Shown in pieces: positions 8,208 to 18,861 of a DNA stretch of 64,000 nt. The position numbers were made by a program, and so were the translations under genes. Below the pieces are notes generated by a model, which ran no database searches, was not told the DNA's origin, and worked only from the letters and a program-made list of their open reading frames with translations. The number at the start of each line of letters is the position of its first letter. The stretch's first letter is position 1. Origin of the DNA: DATFDN01 sp963767645 (lineage in GTDB: Bacteria > Pseudomonadota > Alphaproteobacteria > Acetobacterales > Acetobacteraceae); assembly GCA_963767645.1 (NCBI GenBank), contig CAVYEW010000018.1, positions 434,001 through 498,000 on the forward strand, given 5' to 3'.

Positions 8208-9530
8208 TCAGTCCTCCTTGCGTCTGCGCCGTGCCCGGAAGGCGGCGGCGCCGCCGGGCTTCTCGACCTGCTGGCCGCGCGCGACCGCCAGCGCGTCGGC
8301 ACTCACGTCCCTGGTGATGACGCTGCCCGCACCCATGATCGCGCCGTCGCCGACCGAGACCGGGGCCACCAGGGCGGTGTCCGAGCCGATGAAGGCATTG
8401 GCGCCGATGCGCGTCCGGTGCTTGGCGAAGCCGTCATAATTGCAGGTGATCGTGCCGGCGCCAATATTACTACCGGAGCCTACCTCGGCGTCACCTAAAT
8501 AGGAGAGATGGTTGGCCTTGGCGCCGGCACCGAGCGCCGCTGCCTTCAGCTCCACGAAATTGCCGACATGCACGCCGTGGCTCAGCACGGTGCCGGGACG
8601 CAAGCGGGCGAACGGGCCGATGACGCACGCCTCGCCCACGGTGCAGCCTTCCAGGTGGCTGAACGGGCGGATCTCGGTGCCCCGTCCGATCCGTACGCCG
8701 GGGCCGAGCACCACGTTCGGGCCGATGGTGACGTCGCTGGCTAGCTCGGTATCGGCGCTGAGGAACACCGAGCCGGGGTCGGTCATCGTCACCCCTGCCT
8801 CGAACGCCGCCTCGCGCAGCCAGGCTTGAACGGTGGCCTCGGCGGCGGCCAGCTCGGCGCGGGAGTTGATGCCGGCGAGCTCCGCGGCCGGCGCTTCCAC
8901 CGCCGCGACGCGATCGCCCTCCGCGCGGGCCAGGGCCACGATGTCGGGCAGGTAGAACTCGCCCTGCGCATTGTTGGCGCGCACCGCGCCGAGCCAGCGG
9001 CGCATGTCCTCGGCCGCCGCGCACAGCACGCCGCCATTGCAGAGCGTGATGGCCTGCTGCTCGGCACTGGCGTCGGCGTACTCGATCACACGATCAACGA
9101 AGCCGCCAGTCCCGACGACACGCCCATACTGGCCGGGATCGGCCGGGCGGCTGGCGAGCAGCGCCAGGGCCACGTCGCCTTCGGCGCGGCGGTCGAGCAG
9201 GCGACGAAGCGTGGGCGGCCGGATCAGCGGGTTGTCGGCATAGAGCACGGCGACCTCGCCGTCGCCGAACTGCGCCTCCGCCTGACGGGCGGCATGGGCA
9301 GTGCCGCGGCGCTCGGTCTGCACCACGATGGTGTGCGGCGCGGCGACGCGGGAAACAAGGTCCATCTCCGGCCCTACCACCACCACGATCCGGTCGAACA
9401 CCGCCTCGCAACTCGCCAGAAGGTGGCGCAACATCGGGCGTCCGGCGATCGGGTGCAGCGCCTTGGGCAGCGCCGATTTCATGCGGCTGCCCATTCCGGC
9501 GGCCAGGATGACGGCAGTAGCGGGCATCAC
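8208..9530 (-). CDS. glmU: Bifunctional UDP-GlcNAc pyrophosphorylase / glucosamine-1-phosphate N-acetyltransferase
   Basis: This 440-aa enzyme acetylates GlcN-1-P and uridylylates it to UDP-GlcNAc. The N-terminal pyrophosphorylase domain has AAGMGSRMKSALPKALHP and YADNPLIRP. The C-terminal left-handed beta helix has hexapeptide repeats (IGPNVVLGPGVRIGRGTEI) and the acetyl-CoA site around NHLSYLGDAEVG and GTITCNYDGFAKHRT. It is slightly shorter than E. coli GlmU (456 aa). Two adjacent ATGs (MMPATAV) leave the exact start uncertain by one codon. glmS follows after 3 nt. Confidence 0.97.
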   Translation of the reverse strand: MMPATAVILAAGMGSRMKSALPKALHPIAGRPMLRHLLASCEAVFDRIVVVVGPEMDLVSRVAAPHTIVVQTERRGTAHAARQAEAQFGDGEVAVLYADNPLIRPPTLRRLLDRRAEGDVALALLASRPADPGQYGRVVGTGGFVDRVIEYADASAEQQAITLCNGGVLCAAAEDMRRWLGAVRANNAQGEFYLPDIVALARAEGDRVAAVEAPAAELAGINSRAELAAAEATVQAWLREAAFEAGVTMTDPGSVFLSADTELASDVTIGPNVVLGPGVRIGRGTEIRPFSHLEGCTVGEACVIGPFARLRPGTVLSHGVHVGNFVELKAAALGAGAKANHLSYLGDAEVGSGSNIGAGTITCNYDGFAKHRTRIGANAFIGSDTALVAPVSVGDGAIMGAGSVITRDVSADALAVARGQQVEKPGGAAAFRARRRRKED

Positions 9531-9642
9531 GCTTCCTTGACTTCTCGACCATCGGGTAGCGGGGGAGGCAACCTCGTGTCAAAGCAAGAGCATGACAGTC
9601 GGATCACTTTGCTGACGGTTTCGGGAGCGAGGGAGGCGGTGC

Positions 9643-10320
9643 ATGACGCAGCCGGTTGCGCCCACCCTGCTGCTCGATCTCGACGGCACGCTGATCAACT
9701 CCGCGCCCGACCTCGCGGCGGCGCTGAACCGGCTGATGGCACGACGTGGGCTGGCCCCGTTCACCTGCGCGGAGACCGCCTCGATGGTCGGCGACGGGGT
9801 CAAGCGTCTGATTGAACGTGCGTTTGCCGCGCGCGGGTTGATAGCGGACGAGCAGGACATAGCCGGATTCACCGTTGATTATTCCCGGAACTGCACGCTC
9901 GCAACGCGCCCCTTCGCGGACGTTGCGGAGACCCTTGGCGCAATGCGCCGGGCGGGTTGGCGGCTTGCGGTCTGCACCAACAAGCTGGAGGAACCTACCC
10001 GCCGCGTGCTCACTGCGCTGCTGCCGGCCGGGTTGTTCGACGCGGTGGGAGGCGGCGACAGCTTCCCTACTCGCAAGCCGGACCCCGCTCATCTGCTCGC
10101 GACGCTGCGGGCCAGCGGCGGGGCGCCGGACTGTGCCGTCATGGTGGGAGATCACCGCAACGACGTGCTGGCGGCGCATGGCGCCGGGCTGCCCTGCATC
10201 TTCGCCGGCTGGGGCTATGGGACGGCGGAGATGGCTGCCGAGGCCGATGCGGTGGCCGGGCGTTTCGCCGAACTTCCGGAGATGGCGGCGCGGCTGCTGC
10301 CGCGGCTCGAAAGATCATGA
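9643..10320 (+). CDS. gph: Phosphoglycolate phosphatase-like HAD hydrolase
   Basis: This 225-aa HAD-superfamily phosphatase has motif I DLDGTLINS (nucleophilic Asp near residue 11), motif II CTNK, motif III KPDP and motif IV GDHRNDVLAA. A helical cap lies between motifs I and II. Gph clears 2-phosphoglycolate, but close HAD relatives use other sugar or nucleotide phosphates, so the symbol is tentative. It is divergent from glmU, with a 112-nt intergenic region for both promoters. Confidence 0.87.
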   Translation: MTQPVAPTLLLDLDGTLINSAPDLAAALNRLMARRGLAPFTCAETASMVGDGVKRLIERAFAARGLIADEQDIAGFTVDYSRNCTLATRPFADVAETLGAMRRAGWRLAVCTNKLEEPTRRVLTALLPAGLFDAVGGGDSFPTRKPDPAHLLATLRASGGAPDCAVMVGDHRNDVLAAHGAGLPCIFAGWGYGTAEMAAEADAVAGRFAELPEMAARLLPRLERS

Positions 10321-10340
10321 AATCGGCACCATGCGGGCCA

Positions 10341-10370
10341 TTGCCGCCGATTTTCGATCACCCTTATAAG
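10341..10370 (+). promoter_or_regulatory. Sigma-70-like promoter candidate
   Basis: TTGCCG (10341-10346), an 18-nt spacer and TATAAG (10365-10370) lie 27 nt upstream of the glycine-zipper gene start, in an AT-richer pocket. The spacer is 1 nt longer than ideal. Confidence 0.4.
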
Positions 10371-10396
10371 GTCCGCAACAAACGGAGAGCCCGACC

Positions 10397-10687
10397 ATGA
10401 CGAAAATCCGTCTCCTGACCGCCGCCGTGGCCTTCGGCGTGCTCGGCAGCCTCCCCTTCAGCCAGCCGGCCAACGCGATCGGCTGCATAAGCGGCGGTGC
10501 GGCGGGCGCGGTGGCCGGTCACATGGCCCATCATGGCGTGCTCGGCGCCCTCGGCGGCTGCATCGCCGGGCACGAGGCGCACAAATACGCAAAGCGACGG
10601 GAGGCGCGGGACCAAGCCCAGACGCCTAACGATAATCAGTCGCAACTTCCGCAAGGAACCGGCTCGAACGGCACGGTGAGAGAGTAG
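10397..10687 (+). CDS. Small secreted glycine-zipper-like protein
   Basis: This 96-aa protein has a Sec signal peptide (residues 1-27, cleavage after QPANA). A Gly/Ala segment with regularly placed His and Gly follows (GGAAGAVAGHMAHHGVLGALG, then CIAGHEAHKYAK), resembling glycine-zipper outer-membrane or periplasmic proteins. The C-terminus is polar and Gln/Asn-rich. Function is unknown. Another short protein with the same GHE-containing zipper layout lies at 43014-43247, so a small family is represented. RBS GGAG precedes ATG 10397. A strong hairpin terminator follows the stop. Confidence 0.75.
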   Translation: MTKIRLLTAAVAFGVLGSLPFSQPANAIGCISGGAAGAVAGHMAHHGVLGALGGCIAGHEAHKYAKRREARDQAQTPNDNQSQLPQGTGSNGTVRE

Positions 10688-10696
10688 CCGAGCGTG

Positions 10697-10737
10697 GGAG
10701 CCCCTTCTCCTGGCGTCGTCGCCGGAGAAGGGGCTCC
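10697..10737. terminator. Bidirectional hairpin terminator
   Basis: This is a perfect 14-bp stem (GGAGCCCCTTCTCC with its complement at 10724-10737) and a 13-nt loop. It lies between the convergent glycine-zipper gene and atpC. The stem is very stable, but only AAATAG follows, so it may act on both strands. Confidence 0.7.
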
Positions 10738-10771
10738 AAATAGTCTCGGGCGGGGTCTCTAGACCCTAGTG

Positions 10772-11178
10772 CTAGGCCGCCTCGGCCGCCTCCAGCATCG
10801 CGCGCGCCGCCTGGACACGGTCCTGCGCCAGCGCCTCGGTCTCGTTGTCGGTTTTATCGGCCGCCTCGTACGCCGCCTCGGCCTCGGCGAGCCGGCGTTC
10901 GGCGTCGGCGCGCACGATCTCGCCCACCGGCCTTGCATCGGTCGCCAGCACCGTGCAGCGCTCCGGCGTGATCTCGGCGAAGCCGCCGGAGACGAACAGG
11001 CGGTCGGTGATCTGGTCGTTTTGATAGAGTGCGATCACGCCGCCGCGCAGCATGACGATCATCGGCGTGTGGCCCTCCAGCACGCCGAGCTCGCCCTCCG
11101 AACCGGGGATCACCGCCATGTCCACCGGGCGCGACATGAGCAGCTTCTCCGGGCTGACGATATCGAGCGCGATCGGCA

Positions 11179-11179
<1 letters not shown>
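10772..11179 (-). CDS. atpC: ATP synthase F1 subunit epsilon
   Basis: This 135-aa epsilon subunit of F1 regulates rotation and ATP hydrolysis. The N-terminal beta-sandwich has the family features SPEKLLMSRPVDMAVIPGSEG and LGVLEGHTPMIVML. A C-terminal helical hairpin follows, rich in Ala and Glu (RRLAEAEAAYEA). ATG 11179 shares one base with the atpD stop (TGATG), as expected in the operon. A longer open frame running through the start is the tail of frameshifted atpD and not part of this gene. Confidence 0.93.
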
Positions 11180-12645
<1,466 letters not shown>

Positions 12646-12700
12646 TAGATGCTCCTGTTGAATTGGGACGCCCGGATCTGCTTGGCGATTGCCCCACCGT

Positions 12701-12786
12701 TGTCATCGCCGGACTTGTTCCGGCCATCTACACCTTTCCTTGCAGGAAAGAAGGCGTGGGTGCCCGTGACAAGCACGGGCATGACG
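12701..12786. repeat. Alphaproteobacterial intergenic repeat (VIAGLVPAI type)
   Basis: Palindromic, non-coding-looking sequence fills the atpG-atpD gap. Translated forward it gives VIAGLVPAIYTF and a GARDKHGHD end, the telltale spurious peptide of a dispersed repeat seen across Rhizobiales and Rhodospirillales. It contains the hairpins TTTCCTTGCAGGAAA and GCCCGTGACAAGCACGGGC. A degenerate second copy is at 16304-16397. Confidence 0.62.
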
Positions 12787-12805
12787 GTGGGCAGGGCAGA
12801 TCGCA

Positions 12806-13693
12806 TCAAAGCGCCTCGGCGCCCGAGATGATCTCGATCAATTCCCTGGTGATGTTGGCCTGGCGGGCGCGGTTGTAGTTCAGCGTGAGCCGCTTGATCA
12901 TGTCGCCGGCGTTGCGCGTCGCGTTGTCCATCGCGGTCATGCGCGCGCCGTGCTCGCCGGCCGAGCTTTCCAGCATGGCGCGGTAGATCTGGATGGCGAG
13001 GTTCTGCGGCAGCAGACGGGCGAGGATGGTCTCCTCGTCCGGCTCGAACTCGTAGACGGCGCCCCCGAGCGCGTCCGCGCCCTGCTGTGCACCCTCCGGC
13101 ATCGGCGCCGGCACCAGCCGCTGCTCCGTCACGATCTGCGAAATGACGGACTGGAATCGGTTGTAGACGATGGTAACGACATCGACCTCGCCCGCTCCCA
13201 GCATCTCGGTGACGCGCTGTGCGATCGCCTCGGCGTCCGAAAATTCGATGCGTTTCTTGCCGGCATAGCTGACGTCCCCGGCGAAGCGGCTGGCCAGCTC
13301 GCGGCGCAAGTAGTCGCGCCCCTTGCGGCCGACGGCGAGGATCTTCACCTCCTTGCCTTCGGCTTCCAGCCGACGAGCCAGCGTTCGGGTCGCGCGTCCG
13401 ATGCTGGCGTTGAAGGCGCCGGCAAGGCCGCGATCGGCGGTGACGGGGATCAGCAGATGCACCCGGTCGTTGCCGGTTCCGACCAGAAGCTGCGGCGCAC
13501 CGGGGCTGTCCGCCACTGACGCGGCGAGCGCGCCCAGCATCCGCTCCATCCGCTCGGCGAAGGGCCGCGCGGCCTCGGCCTGCGCCTGCGCGCGGCGCAG
13601 CTTGGAGGCGGCCACCATCTTCATGGCCGAGGTGATCTTCTGCGTCGAGCGGACCGAGTTGATGCGGTTGCGGAGGTCTTTCAGACTGGGCAT
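12806..13693 (-). CDS. atpG: ATP synthase F1 subunit gamma
   Basis: This 295-aa central-stalk subunit of F1 has N-terminal MPSLKDLRNRINSVRSTQKI and TSAMKMVAASKLRRAQ (first coiled-coil helix), a Rossmann-like middle with ADRGLAGAFN, and the C-terminal coiled-coil signature MDNATRNAGDMIKRLTLNYN. Length and motifs are normal and no frameshift is seen. It is separated from atpA by 125 bp of paired hairpin repeats and from atpD by a 160-bp repeat-bearing gap, both larger than normal for this operon. Confidence 0.96.
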   Translation of the reverse strand: MPSLKDLRNRINSVRSTQKITSAMKMVAASKLRRAQAQAEAARPFAERMERMLGALAASVADSPGAPQLLVGTGNDRVHLLIPVTADRGLAGAFNASIGRATRTLARRLEAEGKEVKILAVGRKGRDYLRRELASRFAGDVSYAGKKRIEFSDAEAIAQRVTEMLGAGEVDVVTIVYNRFQSVISQIVTEQRLVPAPMPEGAQQGADALGGAVYEFEPDEETILARLLPQNLAIQIYRAMLESSAGEHGARMTAMDNATRNAGDMIKRLTLNYNRARQANITRELIEIISGAEAL

Positions 13694-13700
13694 CGGTTTC

Positions 13701-13813
13701 CCTCACCCTGACCCTCTCCCAAAGGGAGAGGGAGTGCTGTTGTTATATATTGTGCGTGCTGGCCTTGCCCACCACGCCCCCTCTCCCGCTTGCGGGAGAG
13801 GGTCGGGGTGGGG
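13701..13813. repeat. Pair of REP-like hairpin repeats in inverted orientation
   Basis: The left unit has CCCTCTCCC/GGGAGAGGG around AAA (13712-13732). The right unit has CCCTCTCCCGC/GCGGGAGAGGG (13779-13802). The flanking CCTCACCCTGA and TCGGGGTGGGG are complementary-like. Together they form a head-to-head REP doublet between atpA and atpG. The same family occurs at 46060-46082 and 59764-59879. Confidence 0.72.
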
Positions 13814-13818
13814 GCCGC

Positions 13819-15351
<1,533 letters not shown>

Positions 15352-15352
15352 A

Positions 15353-15940
15353 TCAGGCTGCTCCCTTCATGGCGTACTGCAAGCGCTGCAGCCGGGATTT
15401 CAACGATGTGTCGTAGAGCCGGGCGCCGACGCGCACGACCAGCCCGCCGAGCAGTTCGGGTTCGACCTGCTCGACGATGTTGACGTTGCCATACCCGGCC
15501 TCGATCAGCCGGGCGCGCAGTTGCTGGCGCTGCACGTTGTTGAGCGGGTGCGCCGAGGCGACATGGGCGGTGACGACGCCGCGCTTCCGCGCGACCAGGG
15601 CGGAGAAGGCGGCGACGATCTGGCGCAGGCTGCCCAGGCGCCGGTTGCTCGCGACCACGCCCACGAAGTCGCGCACCGGCTTGCCGAAGCCTTCCCGCTC
15701 CAGCACCGCCAGCGCGGCGCCGCGGGCCTGATGGACGTCGATCAGCGGCGAGGCGAGCAGGCGCTGAAAGTCGGGGCTTTCGTCGATCAGCTGGCCGAGC
15801 TGCTCCATCTCGCTCACCACGCTGTCGAGCGCATGGGTGTCGGCGGCATGGGCATAGAGGGCGGCGGCATAGCGGTCGGCGAGCCCACCGCCGGTGGCGA
15901 TCGTTGTCGTGCCGGAGCTTGTCGTGCCGCTGGAGGCCAC
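15353..15940 (-). CDS. atpH: ATP synthase F1 subunit delta
   Basis: This 195-aa peripheral-stalk subunit joins F1 to the b subunits. A low-complexity Ser/Thr/Gly N-terminus is followed by the OSCP-type helical domain (ADRYAAALYAHA; ESPDFQRLLASPLI). The C-terminal strand LLGGLVVRVGARLYDTSLKS is diagnostic. It is the first gene of the leftward atpHAGDC operon, and the promoter should lie in the 530-bp region to the right. F0 genes are not in this window, as is usual where F0 and F1 operons are separate. Confidence 0.94.
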   Translation of the reverse strand: MASSGTTSSGTTTIATGGGLADRYAAALYAHAADTHALDSVVSEMEQLGQLIDESPDFQRLLASPLIDVHQARGAALAVLEREGFGKPVRDFVGVVASNRRLGSLRQIVAAFSALVARKRGVVTAHVASAHPLNNVQRQQLRARLIEAGYGNVNIVEQVEPELLGGLVVRVGARLYDTSLKSRLQRLQYAMKGAA

Positions 15941-16147
15941 TTATGGATTCCCGACTGTAGATGAAGCCGCGCACGGGCGGGCGCAGGCAAACCGGCGCCC
16001 CCTCCGGCGGGCGGGCGTCTAGCATGAGCGTGACGGGTAGGCAACACGGGGTGCTCCTCGTGCAACGGTGATCGGTCTAGGCCGACCGGACGGGTTGATC
16101 CACCGCCGCCGCCGGCCCATTCTGCAAGCGTGTCGATCAAGCCCCCG

Positions 16148-16279
16148 ATGATGCCCAGCTCCTGGAGCCGTTGCGACTACGCGGTGGCGGTCGCGTTCGC
16201 GGCCTCGCTGCTCGCGCTCGCTCCCGCGCTGATGGCCCCCCCGCTACTGGTGGCGATGTTCCTGCCGCCCAGGGGCTAG
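16148..16279 (+). CDS. Possible small membrane peptide (43 aa)
   Basis: The frame begins MMPSSWSRCDYA, continues with one long hydrophobic stretch (about residues 11-38, with AASLLALAPALMAPPLL) and ends FLPPRG. Such single-span peptides can be real, but no good ribosome-binding site precedes the double ATG. In GC-rich DNA, hydrophobic Ala/Leu/Pro frames arise by chance. Listed as a candidate only. Confidence 0.22.
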   Translation: MMPSSWSRCDYAVAVAFAASLLALAPALMAPPLLVAMFLPPRG

Positions 16280-16303
16280 TCGGCGCCCTGGCGGTCGGTC
16301 GCA

Positions 16304-16397
16304 TTTGTCCGGCCAGGCTTTTCTCCTCCGTCAAGCCCGTGCTTGTCGCGGGCATCCCCGCCTTCGAGGCGATGGGAAGTCGTGGATGGCCGGAACT
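16304..16397. repeat. Degenerate copy of the VIAGLVPAI-type intergenic repeat
   Basis: Inverted arms GTCCGGCCA and TGGCCGG sit at the ends, and CAAGCCCGTGCTTG forms a central hairpin. The arrangement (arms, hairpin, arms) matches the copy at 12701-12786, though the sequence has diverged. Confidence 0.45.
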
Positions 16398-16470
16398 AGG
16401 GCTGCCCTTGCCCGACGGCTTCCCGGCACGCATGTTCGCGCCCTGTAGCGCCGGCCTGCAGGAGCCCGCC

Positions 16471-17676
16471 ATGCCCGACCCCACCGGCCCCCTAAAGGGC
16501 CTCCGCGTGTTCGACCTCACCCGCGTGCTGGCCGGGCCGACCTGCGTGCAGATGCTGGCCGATCTCGGGGCCGACGTGGTGAAGATCGAGCGGCCGGGTG
16601 CCGGGGACGACACGCGCGGCTTCGCGCCGCCCACCATGCCGGGCACCGGCGAGAGCGCCTATTTCGTCGGCGTGAACCGCAACAAGCGTTCCGTCACGCT
16701 GGACATCGCCAAGCCCGAAGGACAGGACATCGCGCGCCGGCTGATCACCGACTCCGACATTTTGGTGGAGAACTTCAAGGTCGGCGCACTCGACAAGTAC
16801 GGGCTCGGCTACGCCCAGCTCCATGCGCAATTCCCGCGCCTGATCTACTGCTCGATCACCGGTTTCGGCCAGACCGGGCCGTACGCGCCGCGTCCCGGCT
16901 ATGACAGCCTGATCCAGGCAATGGGCGGTGTGATGAGCCTGACCGGGGAGCCCGATGGGCTGCCGCAGAAGGTGGGGGTGCCGGTGGCCGACCTGTTCGC
17001 CGGCCTGTATGGCTGCATCGGCGTGCTCGCCGCGCTGCGCCATCGCGACGCGACCGGGGAGGGCCAGCAGATCGACATCGGCATGCTGGACACGCATGCC
17101 GCCTGGCTCGCCAATCAGGGCATGAACTATCTCGCGACGGGCGAGAATCCGCCGCGCCTTGGCAACCAGCATCCGAACATCGTGCCCTATCAGGTATTCC
17201 CGACCGCGGACGGGCACATGGTCCTTTCGGTCGGCAACGATCCCACGTTCAAGCGTTTCTGCGAGCATTTCGAACTCGCGCACCTGCTCGACGATCCACG
17301 TTTCGCCACCAACGCCGCGCGCGTCGAGAACCGCCAGCTCGTCACCGACACGCTGGCCCCGGTGATGCGCCTTCATCCGACGAGCTGGTGGATCGAGCGG
17401 CTGGAGGCGCTGAAGATCGGCTGCGGGCCGATCAACAAGCTTTCCGAAGTGTTCGCCGACCCGCAGGTGCGGGCACGCGGGGCGGTGGTGGAGATGGCGC
17501 ACGGCTCGGGGCAGACCGTGAAAGTCGTCGCCAACCCGGTGCGCCTGTCGGCGACCCCGGCCGACTACCGCCTGCCCCCGCCGCTGCTGGGCGAGCACAC
17601 CGAGGAAGTGCTCTCCACACGTCTCGGCCTGTCGCCGGCCGAGATTGCCGGGCTGCGCGAGAAGGGTGTGGTCTGA
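16471..17676 (+). CDS. Class III (formyl-CoA/CaiB-type) CoA-transferase
   Basis: This 401-aa family III CoA-transferase is of the Frc/CaiB/BaiF type, moving CoA between carboxylic acids through an aspartyl-CoA intermediate. Visible signatures are GLRVFDLTRVLAGPTCVQML at the N-terminus, GADVVKIERPGAGDDTRGF, NRNKRSVTLDI, YCSITGFGQTGPYAPRPGYD and DLFAGLYGCIGVLAALRHRD. I chose ATG 16471 (MPDPTGPLKG) because homology begins there; the open frame upstream is repeat-derived. The acyl substrate is unknown and no decarboxylase is adjacent. It is monocistronic by position. Confidence 0.9.
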   Translation: MPDPTGPLKGLRVFDLTRVLAGPTCVQMLADLGADVVKIERPGAGDDTRGFAPPTMPGTGESAYFVGVNRNKRSVTLDIAKPEGQDIARRLITDSDILVENFKVGALDKYGLGYAQLHAQFPRLIYCSITGFGQTGPYAPRPGYDSLIQAMGGVMSLTGEPDGLPQKVGVPVADLFAGLYGCIGVLAALRHRDATGEGQQIDIGMLDTHAAWLANQGMNYLATGENPPRLGNQHPNIVPYQVFPTADGHMVLSVGNDPTFKRFCEHFELAHLLDDPRFATNAARVENRQLVTDTLAPVMRLHPTSWWIERLEALKIGCGPINKLSEVFADPQVRARGAVVEMAHGSGQTVKVVANPVRLSATPADYRLPPPLLGEHTEEVLSTRLGLSPAEIAGLREKGVV

Positions 17677-17749
17677 GGACGTTTACCAAATCGCTACCAA
17701 TGCACGGCTAGGGTTGGGCGCGTGTCCAGGAACATGACTGGAGAGGACC

Positions 17750-18127
17750 ATGCGCCTAGTTCTGCCGCTCGCCGCCTTCGCGCTGCTCGCCGTTCCGGCG
17801 GTGGCGCAGACAATGCCAAGCACCCCAGCGCCGGCGCCCGCTCCGTCGGCCGCCGCCACGTCGCCGGATGCGGCCGCAAATCATGGCCATGCACGGCATG
17901 GCTATCTCACGCTCGACAAGCGCTTCCAGATGGCGAACACCACTCATGATGGGCACCTGACGCTCGACCAGGCCCGCTCGGCCGAGGTGATGCACATGGT
18001 CGCCGGCAATTTCGATGCCATCGACAAGGACCACAAGGGCTACGTGACCGAGGACGACATCCGCGCCTGGTACAAGGCCCGCCGCGCGGCGCATCGGCAC
18101 GCGGCCGAGGATGCGACGAAAAGCTGA
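17750..18127 (+). CDS. Secreted EF-hand domain protein
   Basis: This 125-aa exported protein has a Sec signal peptide (residues 1-20, ending VPAVAQ) and a Pro/Ala-rich linker. Two EF-hand-like calcium loops follow: a degenerate one (NTTHDGHLTLDQ) and a canonical one (DKDHKGYVTEDD, near residues 92-103). The C-terminus is His/Arg-rich. Such small EF-hand proteins are common in alphaproteobacterial periplasms as Ca2+ sensors or buffers. Function is not known. RBS GGAGAGG is at good spacing upstream of ATG 17750. Confidence 0.83.
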   Translation: MRLVLPLAAFALLAVPAVAQTMPSTPAPAPAPSAAATSPDAAANHGHARHGYLTLDKRFQMANTTHDGHLTLDQARSAEVMHMVAGNFDAIDKDHKGYVTEDDIRAWYKARRAAHRHAAEDATKS

Positions 18128-18364
18128 GACGAAACCGCTTCAGGATCGCGGAATCCAGCCCTCTCCGCGGGCGCCCGCCGGGTGCGGGCGGGCAGGGCGG
18201 ACCCGCGCCTGAGCAGGTCCGCGAGGGATTGCGCAAGGGGCTGGAGTCGATCCGCAACCAGATCGAGGGATGCGGCGGCAAGGAGGAGCCTCGCGCCGCC
18301 ACCTGATCGGCAAATCTGCAATGCCCTTGCCCGCGGGCGAGAGGCGTTGCAGGCCGAAGCGCCG

Positions 18365-18745
18365 TCAGGACGCCTTCTTCGCCTTCGGCGGCGGCTTCGG
18401 GTCGTTCGCCACTACCGGCCGGATCACCGTGGTAATGGTGTCGCGCATCACCGTCACCTTGATGTTGGGCGCAATCTCCACCTCGACCTCGCTGGCCGGG
18501 GCCGGCTTGCCGCCTTCGGTTGCGACCGGCACGCGGGTCACGACGCCGAGGATGCCGCCGCCCGTCACCACCCGATCGCCGCGCTTCAGCGTGTTCAGCA
18601 TCTGCTTTTGTTCCTTCTGGCGCTGCTGTTGCGGTCGGATCAGCAGGAAATAGAACACGACGAAGATCAGCACGAGCGGCAGGAACTGCGTCGCGCCGCC
18701 GAGCGCGCCGGCGATATCCTGAGCATAGGCCGGGGTGGTGAGCAT
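18365..18745 (-). CDS. yajC: Preprotein translocase subunit YajC
   Basis: This 126-aa accessory subunit of the SecDF-YajC complex has a single membrane helix (residues 20-38, LPLVLIFVVFYFLLIRPQ) followed by the family motif RPQQQRQKEQKQML and LKRGDRVVTGGGILGVV. The C-terminus is Lys/Pro-rich. In most alphaproteobacteria yajC leads into secD-secF, but here the 237 bp downstream hold no secD and the next gene is unrelated, so the locus is split. A divergent DUF815 ATPase gene lies upstream, a common neighbour. Confidence 0.95.
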   Translation of the reverse strand: MLTTPAYAQDIAGALGGATQFLPLVLIFVVFYFLLIRPQQQRQKEQKQMLNTLKRGDRVVTGGGILGVVTRVPVATEGGKPAPASEVEVEIAPNIKVTVMRDTITTVIRPVVANDPKPPPKAKKAS

Positions 18746-18861
18746 GCAGATGTCCTGACGAGGCTACGCCGTCCCAGCGGCCTCGGCTGACCCTGGGTTG
18801 CGGCGATCGGGGCGGGACCATACTTTGCGCCCCCCTCGCGTCAAGCTCTTCCGGGAACAGC

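Larger units (their letters stand above)
15941..16470. other. 530-bp intergenic region upstream of atpH and the CoA-transferase
   Basis: This divergent spacer should hold promoters for the leftward atp operon and the rightward CoA-transferase, but I could not place either confidently. It contains a short hairpin (CGGTC/GACCG, 16071-16086), a possible 43-codon membrane-peptide frame (16148-16279) and a degenerate dispersed repeat (16304-16397). Confidence 0.5.

Noticed and set aside
6375..8498. 707-codon open frame antisense to glmS/glmU
   Set aside because: It spans two confidently identified genes on the other strand and has shadow-like composition.
18128..18364. Plus-strand frame ending with VREGLRKGLESIRNQIEGCG between the EF-hand gene and yajC
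   Set aside because: A plausible helical tail, but no start codon, RBS or upstream domain was found. It may be a gene remnant but cannot be supported.
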